Shown: positions 1-6,268 of the stretch, piece by piece
How positions within the stretch are numbered: position 1 is the stretch's first letter
How the letters are laid out: every line of letters starts with the position of its first letter
NCBI GenBank assembly: GCA_964292325.1
Contig: CAXYVG010000100.1
Span: 1-11,735 of the forward strand
Source: CTSoil-075 sp964292325
GTDB lineage: Bacteria > Bacillota > Negativicutes > DSM-13327
DNA length: 11,735 bases
Reading direction: 5' to 3'
Position numbers and translations under genes: made by a program
The notes under the pieces: model-generated
What the model was told of the DNA's origin: nothing
Database searches by the model: none
What the model saw: only the letters and a program-made list of their open reading frames with translations

Positions 1-404
1 TACATTACACCAAAATTGGTAAAGCCATGCGCGCGGTATCCTTTGATACCGATGCGGCCAAACTAATGGGAATTGATGTAGATCGCGTTATCTCCATTAC
101 CTTTGCCATTGGTTCTGCTTTAGCCGCTGCAGCGGGTATGCTCGTTGGTGTATATTATAACTCGATTGATCCGTTAATGGGCATTATGCCAGGTCTGAAA
201 GCATTTGTTGCTGCAGTACTTGGAGGGATTGGTATTATTCCAGGAGCCATGGTAGGTGGCATTATCATGGGCGTTGTAGAAGCGCTAGTAAGTGGATTTA
301 TCTCCTCCACCTTCCGTGATGCGGCAGCCTTTGCCATTTTAATTATTATTTTACTTTTTAAACCATCAGGCTTACTAGGTAAAAATGTGCGTGAGAAAGT
401 GTAG
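1..404 (+). CDS. livH: Branched-chain amino acid ABC transporter permease LivH, 3' part
   Basis: This is the C-terminal 133 residues of a LivH-type inner-membrane permease, one of the two membrane subunits that import leucine, isoleucine and valine. The frame is open from base 3, so the start lies upstream of the window. The ATG at base 27 is internal: the upstream codons continue the conserved cytoplasmic loop (YTKIGKAMRAVSFD) found in LivH proteins. Glycine/alanine-rich membrane segments follow, including the AAAAGMLVG and AAVLGGIGIIPGAMVGG stretches. LivH is usually close to 290-300 residues, so a little under half is present. It ends with TAG ten bases before livM. The periplasmic binding protein gene, often upstream of livH, is not in view. 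Family assignment is firm. Confidence 0.93.
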   Translation, partial: HYTKIGKAMRAVSFDTDAAKLMGIDVDRVISITFAIGSALAAAAGMLVGVYYNSIDPLMGIMPGLKAFVAAVLGGIGIIPGAMVGGIIMGVVEALVSGFISSTFRDAAAFAILIIILLFKPSGLLGKNVREKV

Positions 405-414
405 GTGATCCATT

Positions 415-1374
415 ATGGGAAACAATAAACAAGTGTGGCAATCGTTACTGGCCTGTGTTGTCGTATATGCTGTGATACAAGGACTTATTACCCTTGACAT
501 CATTGGTCCATTTTGGCAGCTCAATATTGTACTCGTTTGTATTAATATCATTCTCGCTGTCAGTTTAAATCTAATCAACGGTTTTACGGGTCAATTCTCC
601 ATTGGTCATGCAGGCTTTATGGCAGTTGGAGCCTATCTAGGCGCTGTGCTGACCGTAAAATTTCAACTTCCTTTTATTGTTGCGATCGCTGGTAGCGCTG
701 CTGCCGCTGGATTTTTAGGATTTATGATTGGACTGCCTACGCTTCGTCTGGATGGAGATTATCTAGCCATTGCGACGCTTGGTTTAGGCGAAATCATCCG
801 CATCACCATCCTCAATATCCCTTACGTAGGCGGAGCCTCTGGTTTTATGGGAATTCCTCGTTACACCAACTTCACGTGGGTATTTTTTGCTACCGTATTC
901 ACGGTATTCTTTATTCGTAACTTTATCAACTCGACGCATGGCAGAGCGTGCATTGCCGTTCGTGAAAACCAAATTGCCGCAGAAGCAATGGGTGTTGATA
1001 CTACCAAATACAAAGTAATGGCCTTTACCATGGGCGCGGCCTTTGCAGGCGTTGCTGGAGCGTTATTTGCGCATTACTTCTATATTGCGCATCCAGCGTC
1101 TTTTACCTTCATGAAATCATTTGATATCCTCACCATTGTCGTTTTAGGAGGACTTGGCAGTATCAGTGGTTCCATAACCGCAGCAATCCTACTAACCTTT
1201 ATATCAGCTGCTTTAGCAGGCTATCCAGAGTGGCGTATGATTATCTACTCGTTGATGCTGATTGTACTGATGCTATATCGTCCACAAGGACTATTTGGCA
1301 ATAAAGAAATAAGCCTAGCCATATTTGGCCGGTTGCTAGGAGGTAAAAACCATGGCACTACTAAAGGCAACTAA
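415..1374 (+). CDS. livM: Branched-chain amino acid ABC transporter permease LivM
   Basis: This is the second membrane subunit of the Liv importer, a polytopic protein of 319 residues, close to the usual family length. It has about eight to nine hydrophobic segments. The LivM hallmark NGFTGQFSIGHAGFMAVGAY lies near residues 55-75, and the LPTLRLDGDYLAIATLGLGE block, a likely contact with the ATPase subunits, near residues 104-124. The C-terminal part carries MLYRPQGLFG. The start is ATG at 415, with AGGTGAT at 403-409 as ribosome binding site overlapping the livH stop. The 3' end overlaps livG by 23 bases, so the two are probably translationally coupled. Codons in this operon look richer in C-ending forms (ACC, GCC, ATC) than those of the genes downstream of 2844. 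Confidence 0.95.
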   Translation: MGNNKQVWQSLLACVVVYAVIQGLITLDIIGPFWQLNIVLVCINIILAVSLNLINGFTGQFSIGHAGFMAVGAYLGAVLTVKFQLPFIVAIAGSAAAAGFLGFMIGLPTLRLDGDYLAIATLGLGEIIRITILNIPYVGGASGFMGIPRYTNFTWVFFATVFTVFFIRNFINSTHGRACIAVRENQIAAEAMGVDTTKYKVMAFTMGAAFAGVAGALFAHYFYIAHPASFTFMKSFDILTIVVLGGLGSISGSITAAILLTFISAALAGYPEWRMIIYSLMLIVLMLYRPQGLFGNKEISLAIFGRLLGGKNHGTTKGN

Positions 1375-2119
1375 ACTATCGAAAGTTTTTGGAGGGCTAA
1401 AAGCTGTTTCGAACTTTGAAGTTACCATTGAAAAAGGCGAACTCATTGGGCTGATTGGCCCCAATGGAGCTGGAAAAACCACCGCCTTCAATTTACTCAC
1501 CGGAGTCTATGAACCTACAACTGGAGAAATCGAACTCGATGGGAAAAGCGTAGTAGGCCTTAAACCCTACCAAATCACCCAACAGGGACTGGCTCGTACC
1601 TTTCAAAATATCCGCCTCTTTGCCGAACTGTCTGTACTGGATAACGTAAAAATTGCCTACCATTTTCACGTAAAATATGGAATACTCGAATCGGTATTTC
1701 GCATGGGTCGCTATCATACAGAAGAAGCAGAAATTGAAAAGAAAGCCATTGAACTACTGGAAATCTTTCAATTAGCGGACAAAAAAGATGAAATATCAAA
1801 AAATCTATCCTATGGTGAACAACGTCGCCTTGAAATCGCTCGCGCTCTAGCAGCGCAGCCGAAACTATTACTTCTTGACGAACCAGCAGCGGGGATGAAT
1901 CCACAAGAAACCCAAGAACTGATGAAAATGATTCAATGGATTAAAGAAAAATTTGATCTGACGATTTTACTCATTGAACATGACATGAACTTGGTTATGA
2001 ATGTGTGTGAACGGATCTATGTATTAGAATATGGAAGTATCATCGCCGAAGGCGTACCAGAGGAAATCAAAAATAACCCTCGGGTTATTGAAGCCTACCT
2101 CGGTGAGGAGGTTGAGTGA
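1352..2119 (+). CDS. livG: Branched-chain amino acid ABC transporter ATP-binding protein LivG
   Basis: This is one of the two cytoplasmic ATPases that power the Liv importer, at 255 residues (typical). Visible motifs are Walker A GPNGAGKTT at residues 36-44, the Q-loop glutamine Q85 in TFQNIRLF, the signature LSYGEQ at 152-157, Walker B LLLLDEP with D176 and E177, and the H-loop histidine H210 in IEHD. The long segment between Q-loop and signature (about residues 100-150) and the NNPRVIEAYLGEE ending are typical of LivG rather than LivF. The ATG at 1352 lies inside livM. It is preceded by AGGAGGT at 1338-1344, so ribosomes can be loaded before livM translation ends. Its TGA overlaps the livF ATG. 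Confidence 0.96.
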   Translation: MALLKATKLSKVFGGLKAVSNFEVTIEKGELIGLIGPNGAGKTTAFNLLTGVYEPTTGEIELDGKSVVGLKPYQITQQGLARTFQNIRLFAELSVLDNVKIAYHFHVKYGILESVFRMGRYHTEEAEIEKKAIELLEIFQLADKKDEISKNLSYGEQRRLEIARALAAQPKLLLLDEPAAGMNPQETQELMKMIQWIKEKFDLTILLIEHDMNLVMNVCERIYVLEYGSIIAEGVPEEIKNNPRVIEAYLGEEVE

Positions 2120-2823
2120 TGTTAAAAATTGAAGATATTAATGTATACTACGGAGCCATCCATGCATTAAAGGGAATCAGTGTGGAGGTAAACCAAGGAG
2201 AAATCGTTACCTTAATTGGGGCGAATGGAGCTGGGAAAAGTACGATCTTGCGTACCATTTCCGGACTATTAAAACCGAAGACAGGCAAGATCCTATTTGA
2301 GGGAGTCAATATTGCCGGGAAAGCGGCGCAAGATATCGTAAAGCTTAGCATTTCGCAGGTTCCCGAAGGCAGACGAATCTTTGCGAATATGACCGTGATG
2401 GAAAACCTAGAACTCGGTGCTTACATTCGCACGGATAGTAAAGGCGTCAAAGAAGATTTTGCAAGCGTATTTGCAAGATTTCCAAAACTTGCTGAACGTC
2501 GCACTCAACTAGCAGGTACCATGTCAGGTGGTGAGCAACAAATGCTAGCGATGGGCCGGGCGTTAATGAGTCGTCCTCGCCTACTATTACTAGATGAACC
2601 ATCGATGGGACTTGCCCCGCTGCTCGTAAAAGAAATTTTCTCGATCATAAAAGAAATCAACGCGAGTGGCACGACGGTACTACTCGTAGAACAAAATGCT
2701 CATATGGCCTTATCCATTGCTCATAGGGCTTATGTCTTAGAAACAGGCCGCATTACTCTTGCTGGTGATGCGAAAGAATTGGCTGCCAGTGAAGATGTGC
2801 GCAAAGCCTATTTGGGTGGTTAA
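2119..2823 (+). CDS. livF: Branched-chain amino acid ABC transporter ATP-binding protein LivF
   Basis: This is the second ATPase of the Liv importer, 234 residues from the chosen start. Walker A GANGAGKST is at residues 34-42. The LivF-type loop SQVPEGRRIF follows, then the signature MSGGEQQ, Walker B LLLLDEPSMGL and the H-loop region LLVEQNAH. The start is ATG at 2119, which overlaps the livG stop as TGATG. An in-frame GTG at 2116 is possible. However, the GAGGAGG at 2105-2111 is better placed for the ATG, and LivF proteins generally begin with an MLK- or MLE-like sequence. The operon layout H-M-G-F is the standard one. The gene ends with TAA at 2821-2823. Confidence 0.95.
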   Translation: MLKIEDINVYYGAIHALKGISVEVNQGEIVTLIGANGAGKSTILRTISGLLKPKTGKILFEGVNIAGKAAQDIVKLSISQVPEGRRIFANMTVMENLELGAYIRTDSKGVKEDFASVFARFPKLAERRTQLAGTMSGGEQQMLAMGRALMSRPRLLLLDEPSMGLAPLLVKEIFSIIKEINASGTTVLLVEQNAHMALSIAHRAYVLETGRITLAGDAKELAASEDVRKAYLGG

Positions 2824-2849
2824 GTATAAAAAAAGAGGAGCTGATGGAA

Positions 2850-3494
2850 ATGTTTGTGGAACAAAGAATGACGTCAAATCCTATCACGATTGCCTCGACA
2901 GCAACGATTGCTGATGCATCAGAACTGATGCGTATCAATCATTTCCGGCGTTTACCAGTCGTAGATAATGGAGTATTGGTAGGTATTGTTACAGACCGAG
3001 ATCTCCGTGCCGTATCACCATCGCCTGCGACGACATTATCTATTTTTGAACTGAATTACATTTTGGCAAAAATGCAGATCAAAGATATTATGAAGAAAAA
3101 AGTGGTGACGATCAAAGCGGATGCTACGGTTGAAGAAGCTGCATTACTGTTATATAACAACCGCATAGGTGGTTTGGTGGTAGTTGACAATAATGAAAAA
3201 GTAACGGGTATAATTACCGAAACTGATATTTTCAAATGCTTTGTTGATGTGATGGGATTAATCGAAGGTAAAACACGCCTGACAATTGATGTAACGGATA
3301 AAGTTGGTTTACTCAATGAGATTACAGCAGTTTTTTGCAAAATGGATATTAATATTAGTAGTATGGTGATTTATACATTGCCTGATGGTAAAAAACAACT
3401 AGTACTTCGAGTTGATACCTCTGAAATCAATGAGTTATCAGATTGCTTAGATTCGTTAGGATATCCAATCAGTCATGTTGTTCATATTGGATGA
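2850..3494 (+). CDS. CBS-CBS-ACT domain protein (AcuB-like)
   Basis: A soluble protein of 214 residues with two CBS motifs and a C-terminal ACT domain, the architecture of Bacillus AcuB. CBS1 covers about residues 5-60 (RMTSNPITI to VGIVTDRDLR). A short insertion follows, then CBS2 at about 75-135 (IMKKKVVTI to GIITETDIF). The ACT domain spans about 140-212 (TRLTIDVTDKVGLLNEITAVF). CBS pairs usually bind adenine nucleotides and ACT domains often bind amino acids, so a regulatory or sensory role is likely. The molecular target is unknown. It follows livF without a visible terminator and may belong to that transcript. The start was set at ATG 2850 because AGAGGAG at 2834-2840 is nine bases away; the ATG at 2844 would be only three bases from it. 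A link to acetoin use is not shown here. Confidence 0.88.
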   Translation: MFVEQRMTSNPITIASTATIADASELMRINHFRRLPVVDNGVLVGIVTDRDLRAVSPSPATTLSIFELNYILAKMQIKDIMKKKVVTIKADATVEEAALLLYNNRIGGLVVVDNNEKVTGIITETDIFKCFVDVMGLIEGKTRLTIDVTDKVGLLNEITAVFCKMDINISSMVIYTLPDGKKQLVLRVDTSEINELSDCLDSLGYPISHVVHIG

Positions 3495-3529
3495 TAAAAA
3501 TATTTATACACAAATAAGGAAGATACGAT

Positions 3530-3540
3530 TATAATATAAT
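3530..3540 (+). promoter_or_regulatory. Candidate -10 region(s) for the metal-efflux gene leader
   Basis: Two overlapping TATAAT hexamers lie at 3530-3535 and 3535-3540, just upstream of the structured leader. No good -35 element is seen at 17 bases (the sequence there is TACACA-like). A start near 3542-3547 would begin the transcript almost at the first conserved leader bases. Readthrough from the upstream liv/CBS-ACT transcript is also possible. Confidence 0.4.
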
Positions 3541-3542
3541 AA

Positions 3543-3610
3543 GAACAGGTAATGCCAAGTCTTGGTGTTGCCGGGCGAAAAGCAGCAGGAAAAAACCTGT
3601 GGGATCGTAA
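3543..3610 (+). ncRNA. Candidate NiCo (czcD) riboswitch aptamer
   Basis: This folded leader sits directly upstream of a cation diffusion facilitator gene and overlaps an intrinsic terminator. Directly visible elements, in order, are CAGGTAATG (3546-3554), a hairpin CCAA-GTC-TTGG (3555-3565), GCCGGGC (3570-3576), GAAAAGC, a hairpin CAGG-A6-CCTG (3586-3599), and TGTGGGA (3598-3604). From memory, the NiCo riboswitch shows the same order: CAGGCAAUG, a stem, GCCGGGC, a GAAA loop, then a stem ending in UGUGGGA. These blocks form its four-way junction. The closing helix P1 is weak here, apart from TACGAT (3524-3529) facing ATCGTA (3604-3609), which lies too far upstream for a normal P1. CAGG/CCTG and also ACAGGT (3545-3550)/ACCTGT (3595-3600) would compete with the terminator stem. 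An ON switch that allows readthrough when Co2+ or Ni2+ is bound is the expected logic. The class was assigned without a covariance search. Confidence 0.62.
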
Positions 3611-3628
3611 GTACCCACAGGTTTTTTT
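3590..3628 (+). terminator. Regulated intrinsic terminator in the efflux-gene leader
   Basis: A perfect 14-bp stem pairs 3590-3603 (A6 then CCTGTGGG) with 3614-3627 (CCCACAGG then T6), with a 10-base loop and a run of seven T ending at 3628. The 5' arm contains the bases needed for the last aptamer helix and the TGTGGGA block. Aptamer folding and terminator formation are therefore mutually exclusive. It lies about 70 bases before the TTG start of the efflux gene. Confidence 0.88.
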
Positions 3629-3696
3629 GTAGTACCAGCATATAGTGACCTTTTTAGGTTATTATAAAAAGTAGCCATTATTAGGAGGTTTTATGA

Positions 3697-4602
3697 TTGG
3701 AGTATGTGGATAGTAAATTAAAAGAACGTACAGCTAGATTATCTGTGATTTCGAATACTCTACTTGTAGTATTAAAATTAGTAGTCGGATTTTATACGGG
3801 GGCTGTTAGTATTATCTCGGAAGCGGCCCATTCAGCAGTGGATCTATTGGCGGCATTGATTGCTTTTTATGCAGTACGTAAAGCGGATGTCCCGCCAGAT
3901 AATAACCATGCATATGGTCACGGTAAAGTTGAAAATTTATCAGGAGCGATAGAAGCTGTACTGATTATTGGGGCGGCTCTGTGGATTGTTTATGAAGCGG
4001 GGCATAAACTTACAACCACTGTTGTTCCAGATTTTTTGGAATATGGTATTGTGATTATGCTGATCTCTATCGTTGTGAATTACTGGGTTTCAAGCAAATT
4101 ATATAAAGTAGCTATACAAACTGGTTCTCATGCATTAGAAGCAGATGCATTACATTTACAGGCAGATATTTGGACTTCAGTAGGCGTCTTGCTTGGTTTA
4201 GTCATTATTAAAATGACAGGGATGGCTTGGATGGATCCAGCGATTGCTATTTTGGTAGCGGGTGTTATTTTTAAGGCTGGCTATGGTATGACCAAAAAAA
4301 GCTTGTATGAATTGACGGATATTAGTCTTCCCGCCGATGAAGAACAAATCATTATAGATGTGATTCGTACTCATCCAGAGGTCATATCCTTCCATCAACT
4401 TAGAACACGGCGTTCTGGCAGTCGACGTTTAGTTGATATGCATCTTATTTTTTATAAAGAGATGCATTTAAATAAGGCACATACTATATGTGATAAAATT
4501 GAAGAAGAAATTAAAGCGAAGTTAGAGTTCTGTGATGTGGTCATACATCCTGAACCATGTGATCATCAAAAAGATGTGAGTGCTTGTCCATTAAATGAAT
4601 AA
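3697..4602 (+). CDS. Cation diffusion facilitator family metal efflux transporter
   Basis: A membrane antiporter of 301 residues that exports divalent metal ions in exchange for protons. Six membrane segments (about residues 15-200) are followed by a cytoplasmic dimerisation domain (about 205-290). The transport site is readable: H45 and D49 in TM2 (EAAHSAVD), and H153 and D157 in TM5 (ALHLQAD). These align in position with the D45/D49/H153/D157 site of YiiP, with His in place of the first Asp. The HxxxD-HxxxD set is usual for Zn2+ and related Co2+/Ni2+ carriers. A second metal-site motif, D68-H71-H75, is also present. The C-terminus adds Cys and His residues (HPEPCDHQ). The start is TTG at 3697, eight bases after AGGAGG (3683-3688); an in-frame TGA at 3694 rules out any start further upstream. 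The riboswitch-like leader points to cobalt or nickel as physiological signals. Confidence 0.92.
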   Translation: MEYVDSKLKERTARLSVISNTLLVVLKLVVGFYTGAVSIISEAAHSAVDLLAALIAFYAVRKADVPPDNNHAYGHGKVENLSGAIEAVLIIGAALWIVYEAGHKLTTTVVPDFLEYGIVIMLISIVVNYWVSSKLYKVAIQTGSHALEADALHLQADIWTSVGVLLGLVIIKMTGMAWMDPAIAILVAGVIFKAGYGMTKKSLYELTDISLPADEEQIIIDVIRTHPEVISFHQLRTRRSGSRRLVDMHLIFYKEMHLNKAHTICDKIEEEIKAKLEFCDVVIHPEPCDHQKDVSACPLNE

Positions 4603-4637
4603 AAGATAAGCAGGAGAAACATTCCTGCTTATCTTTT
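4601..4637. terminator. Bidirectional intrinsic terminator between convergent genes
   Basis: Perfect 15-bp inverted repeat: AAAAGATAAGCAGGA at 4601-4615 and its complement at 4623-4637, with a 7-base loop GAAACAT. A T run ends near 4640 on the plus strand, and the A-rich left arm supplies a T run on the minus strand. It overlaps the stops of both convergent genes, so it probably serves both. Confidence 0.9.
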
Positions 4638-5261
4638 TTTGGAGTGAGTAGGGACATCATAGGCACTTTTAAGATGCTTACGCCGGACCTTGCTTTCAAT
4701 CGGCAATTCTCTTGTACTATTGAATTGGGATTGCAATTGTGTGAATAGTGCTGCTTCTACCTCATTAATATCCGTTTCAGGTGCAGGGCAAGGAGAAGAA
4801 GGAGGTGGAGGAGGTGGAGGTGGTGATTTTTGGCATACTACGGTATGTTTTGGCAGACATGAGTCTCTGGGATGACATTTATCTAATATTCGGCGTAAGG
4901 CTTCCATCTCTAGCACTTGTTCAGCAGTACGCGGTGGGATATCAGTAGCGGTATTTGGATTGGCCAGTAAACGAAACAAATCTACAGGTGCACAAGAAAT
5001 TTTTAAAAACTCACTGCTAAATGCTATTTTACAACATAATAGTTCTAAGAAAACATCAATTAAAGTACCGGCATTATCAGCACGCTGAACAGCGCGTTCA
5101 AACACTTCAGGGCAAACCTCAGCTGTACGGTGGATTTCTTCCGATGCACCAACTAACAGACGATAAGATGCTACGAGCGAAGAAAGGTTAGGAATAACAG
5201 CGTTAATATCCGCTAATATTAGATCAATAATGGGTTGTGGATTTTGAGTAGTATTTGACAT
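4629..5261 (-). CDS. Hypothetical protein with polyproline linker
   Basis: I do not recognise this 210-residue protein. It has no signal peptide or membrane segment. Residues 1-130 look mainly helical, with scattered cysteines (including an LLCCK pair) and alternating hydrophobic positions. A Cys-rich stretch (KCHPRDSCLPKHTVVCQK) leads into eight consecutive prolines at residues 147-154 (bases 4800-4823, mixed CCA and CCT codons). A short acidic/helical segment follows (about 163-180), then a basic tail ending SKKR. Translation through eight prolines would need elongation factor P. ATG at 5261 is preceded on the minus strand by GTGAGGGGA, a fair ribosome binding site. The gene is monocistronic, convergent with the efflux gene and divergent from the MscS gene. 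The length of the open frame, the ribosome binding site and the terminator support it as real. Confidence 0.72.
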   Translation of the reverse strand: MSNTTQNPQPIIDLILADINAVIPNLSSLVASYRLLVGASEEIHRTAEVCPEVFERAVQRADNAGTLIDVFLELLCCKIAFSSEFLKISCAPVDLFRLLANPNTATDIPPRTAEQVLEMEALRRILDKCHPRDSCLPKHTVVCQKSPPPPPPPPSSPCPAPETDINEVEAALFTQLQSQFNSTRELPIESKVRRKHLKSAYDVPTHSKKR

Positions 5262-5308
5262 AACAGTCCCCTCACTTTAGCGTGTTACACGATTCTGTAT
5301 GGTGCAAC

Positions 5309-5338
5309 ATTATATGCTGAGAAGAGGTATTTGGTTAA
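5309..5338 (-). promoter_or_regulatory. Candidate sigma-A promoter for the minus-strand hypothetical gene
   Basis: On the minus strand, TATAAT (5314-5309) lies 18 bases after TTAACC (5338-5333), a partial match to TTGACA. The expected start near 5302 would give a leader of about 40 bases that contains the CGTGTTACACG inverted repeat. Confidence 0.4.
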
Positions 5339-5350
5339 AGTAAGACGGTA

Positions 5351-5379
5351 AAAGGATTTTTATTGATTAGGTATAATAT
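5351..5379 (+). promoter_or_regulatory. Candidate promoter for the MscS gene, sigma type unclear
   Basis: TATAAT at 5372-5377 is a perfect sigma-A -10, but no -35 is seen at 16-18 bases. Instead AAAGGATTT (5351-5359) fits the sigma-H -35 consensus RnAGGAwWW. After 11 bases, GTATAATAT (5371-5379) fits RnnGAATww except for T in place of the key G. Either reading is incomplete. Confidence 0.35.
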
Positions 5380-5447
5380 GTTATGATAGATTATAGAAAA
5401 AATGCGCTACTATTTCCCTATTAAGAGAGAAGGAGGTGACATAGGTC

Positions 5448-6257
5448 ATGTTACTTACACCGGAATTTTTATTGATTGCTGGTAATCGAATGATTCATAT
5501 TGTCGGTATTTTGGTAGGAGCGGCTTTTATCCTTAAATTATTTAGTTTACTTGTCAATCAAGTATTTATTCCTAATATTGTGGGAAAAGCGTTGCAGTTT
5601 GATGAAAAACGTGCTCGTACTTTAGGTGGGCTACTTCAAAGTGTGATTCGTTATATGATTTATTTTATTGCTATTATCATGATGCTACAGGAATTAAAGA
5701 TTGATACGACTTCTTTGGTTGCTGGTGCTGGAATTGTCGGTTTAGCGCTTGGTGTCGGTGCGCAAAGTTTGATCAAAGATCTGTTCACTGGATTTTTTAT
5801 TGTTCTGGAAAATCAATTTGCTGTAGGTGATTATATTGTTAGTGGCGATATGGGAGGAACAGTAGAAGATATTGGACTTCGCGTTACTAAATTGCGAGAC
5901 TTTAATGGAGTGCTTCATATTATTCCTCATGGAGCCATCGTGCGCGTGAGCAATTATACAAGGGGACATATGCAGGCAATGGTGAATGTCCCAATTGCGT
6001 ATGGTGAGAATCTAGATAAAGTATTATTGTTGCTACAAGAGGCTTGCGATTATGTGAGTCAGAACATGAAAGAAGTGGTAGAAGGACCAAAAGTGGTTGG
6101 AGTAGTAGAGTGGCGTTCTCAGGAACTCGTTGTTCGCATGGTGGCACAGACTGTGCCGTTAGAACAAGTAAAAGTAGAAACGGCTCTTCGGCAACAAATT
6201 AAAATTTTATTTGATCGTGCCAATATTTCACCACCTAATATACAAATGAATAAGTGA
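5448..6257 (+). CDS. Small-conductance mechanosensitive channel (MscS family)
   Basis: An inner-membrane channel of 269 residues that would open under membrane tension to release solutes after osmotic downshock. The N-terminus has one membrane helix (about residues 8-38), a second at about 62-82 and the pore-lining helix at about 88-112. The last carries the glycine/alanine-rich packing pattern AGAGIVGLALGVGAQS. The beta domain follows (FTGFFIVLENQFAVGDYIV), then the VEDIGLRVTKLRDFNG and IPHGAIVRVSNYTR blocks typical of MscS, and a mixed C-terminal domain. Three predicted helices and the short length suit the YkuT/MscS core type. ATG at 5448 follows a nearly perfect AAGGAGGTGA (5430-5439) with eight bases between. 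The stop is 11 bases before the DUF951 gene, so the two probably form an operon. Confidence 0.93.
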   Translation: MLLTPEFLLIAGNRMIHIVGILVGAAFILKLFSLLVNQVFIPNIVGKALQFDEKRARTLGGLLQSVIRYMIYFIAIIMMLQELKIDTTSLVAGAGIVGLALGVGAQSLIKDLFTGFFIVLENQFAVGDYIVSGDMGGTVEDIGLRVTKLRDFNGVLHIIPHGAIVRVSNYTRGHMQAMVNVPIAYGENLDKVLLLLQEACDYVSQNMKEVVEGPKVVGVVEWRSQELVVRMVAQTVPLEQVKVETALRQQIKILFDRANISPPNIQMNK

Positions 6258-6268
6258 GGGGGATATAC

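Noticed and set aside
1575..1904. Minus-strand frame of 109 codons inside livG
   Set aside because: It is a shadow of the conserved ABC ATPase on the plus strand, without start signals or family similarity.
2116..2118. GTG start for livF
   Set aside because: ATG 2119 is better spaced from GAGGAGG and gives the usual LivF N-terminus.
3570..3604. ZTP or c-di-GMP riboswitch reading of the GCCGGGC leader
   Set aside because: The conserved bases of those classes as I recall them are absent. The order of blocks and the metal exporter downstream fit the NiCo class better.
4690..4875. Plus-strand open frame encoding a run of glycines
   Set aside because: It is the antisense of the polyproline codons of the minus-strand gene. 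It has no ribosome binding site or recognisable domain.
6254..6268. GTG start for the DUF951 gene
   Set aside because: The GTG is part of the GTGAGGGGG ribosome binding site and overlaps the MscS stop. Family proteins begin near the M(M)VRYEIGD sequence.
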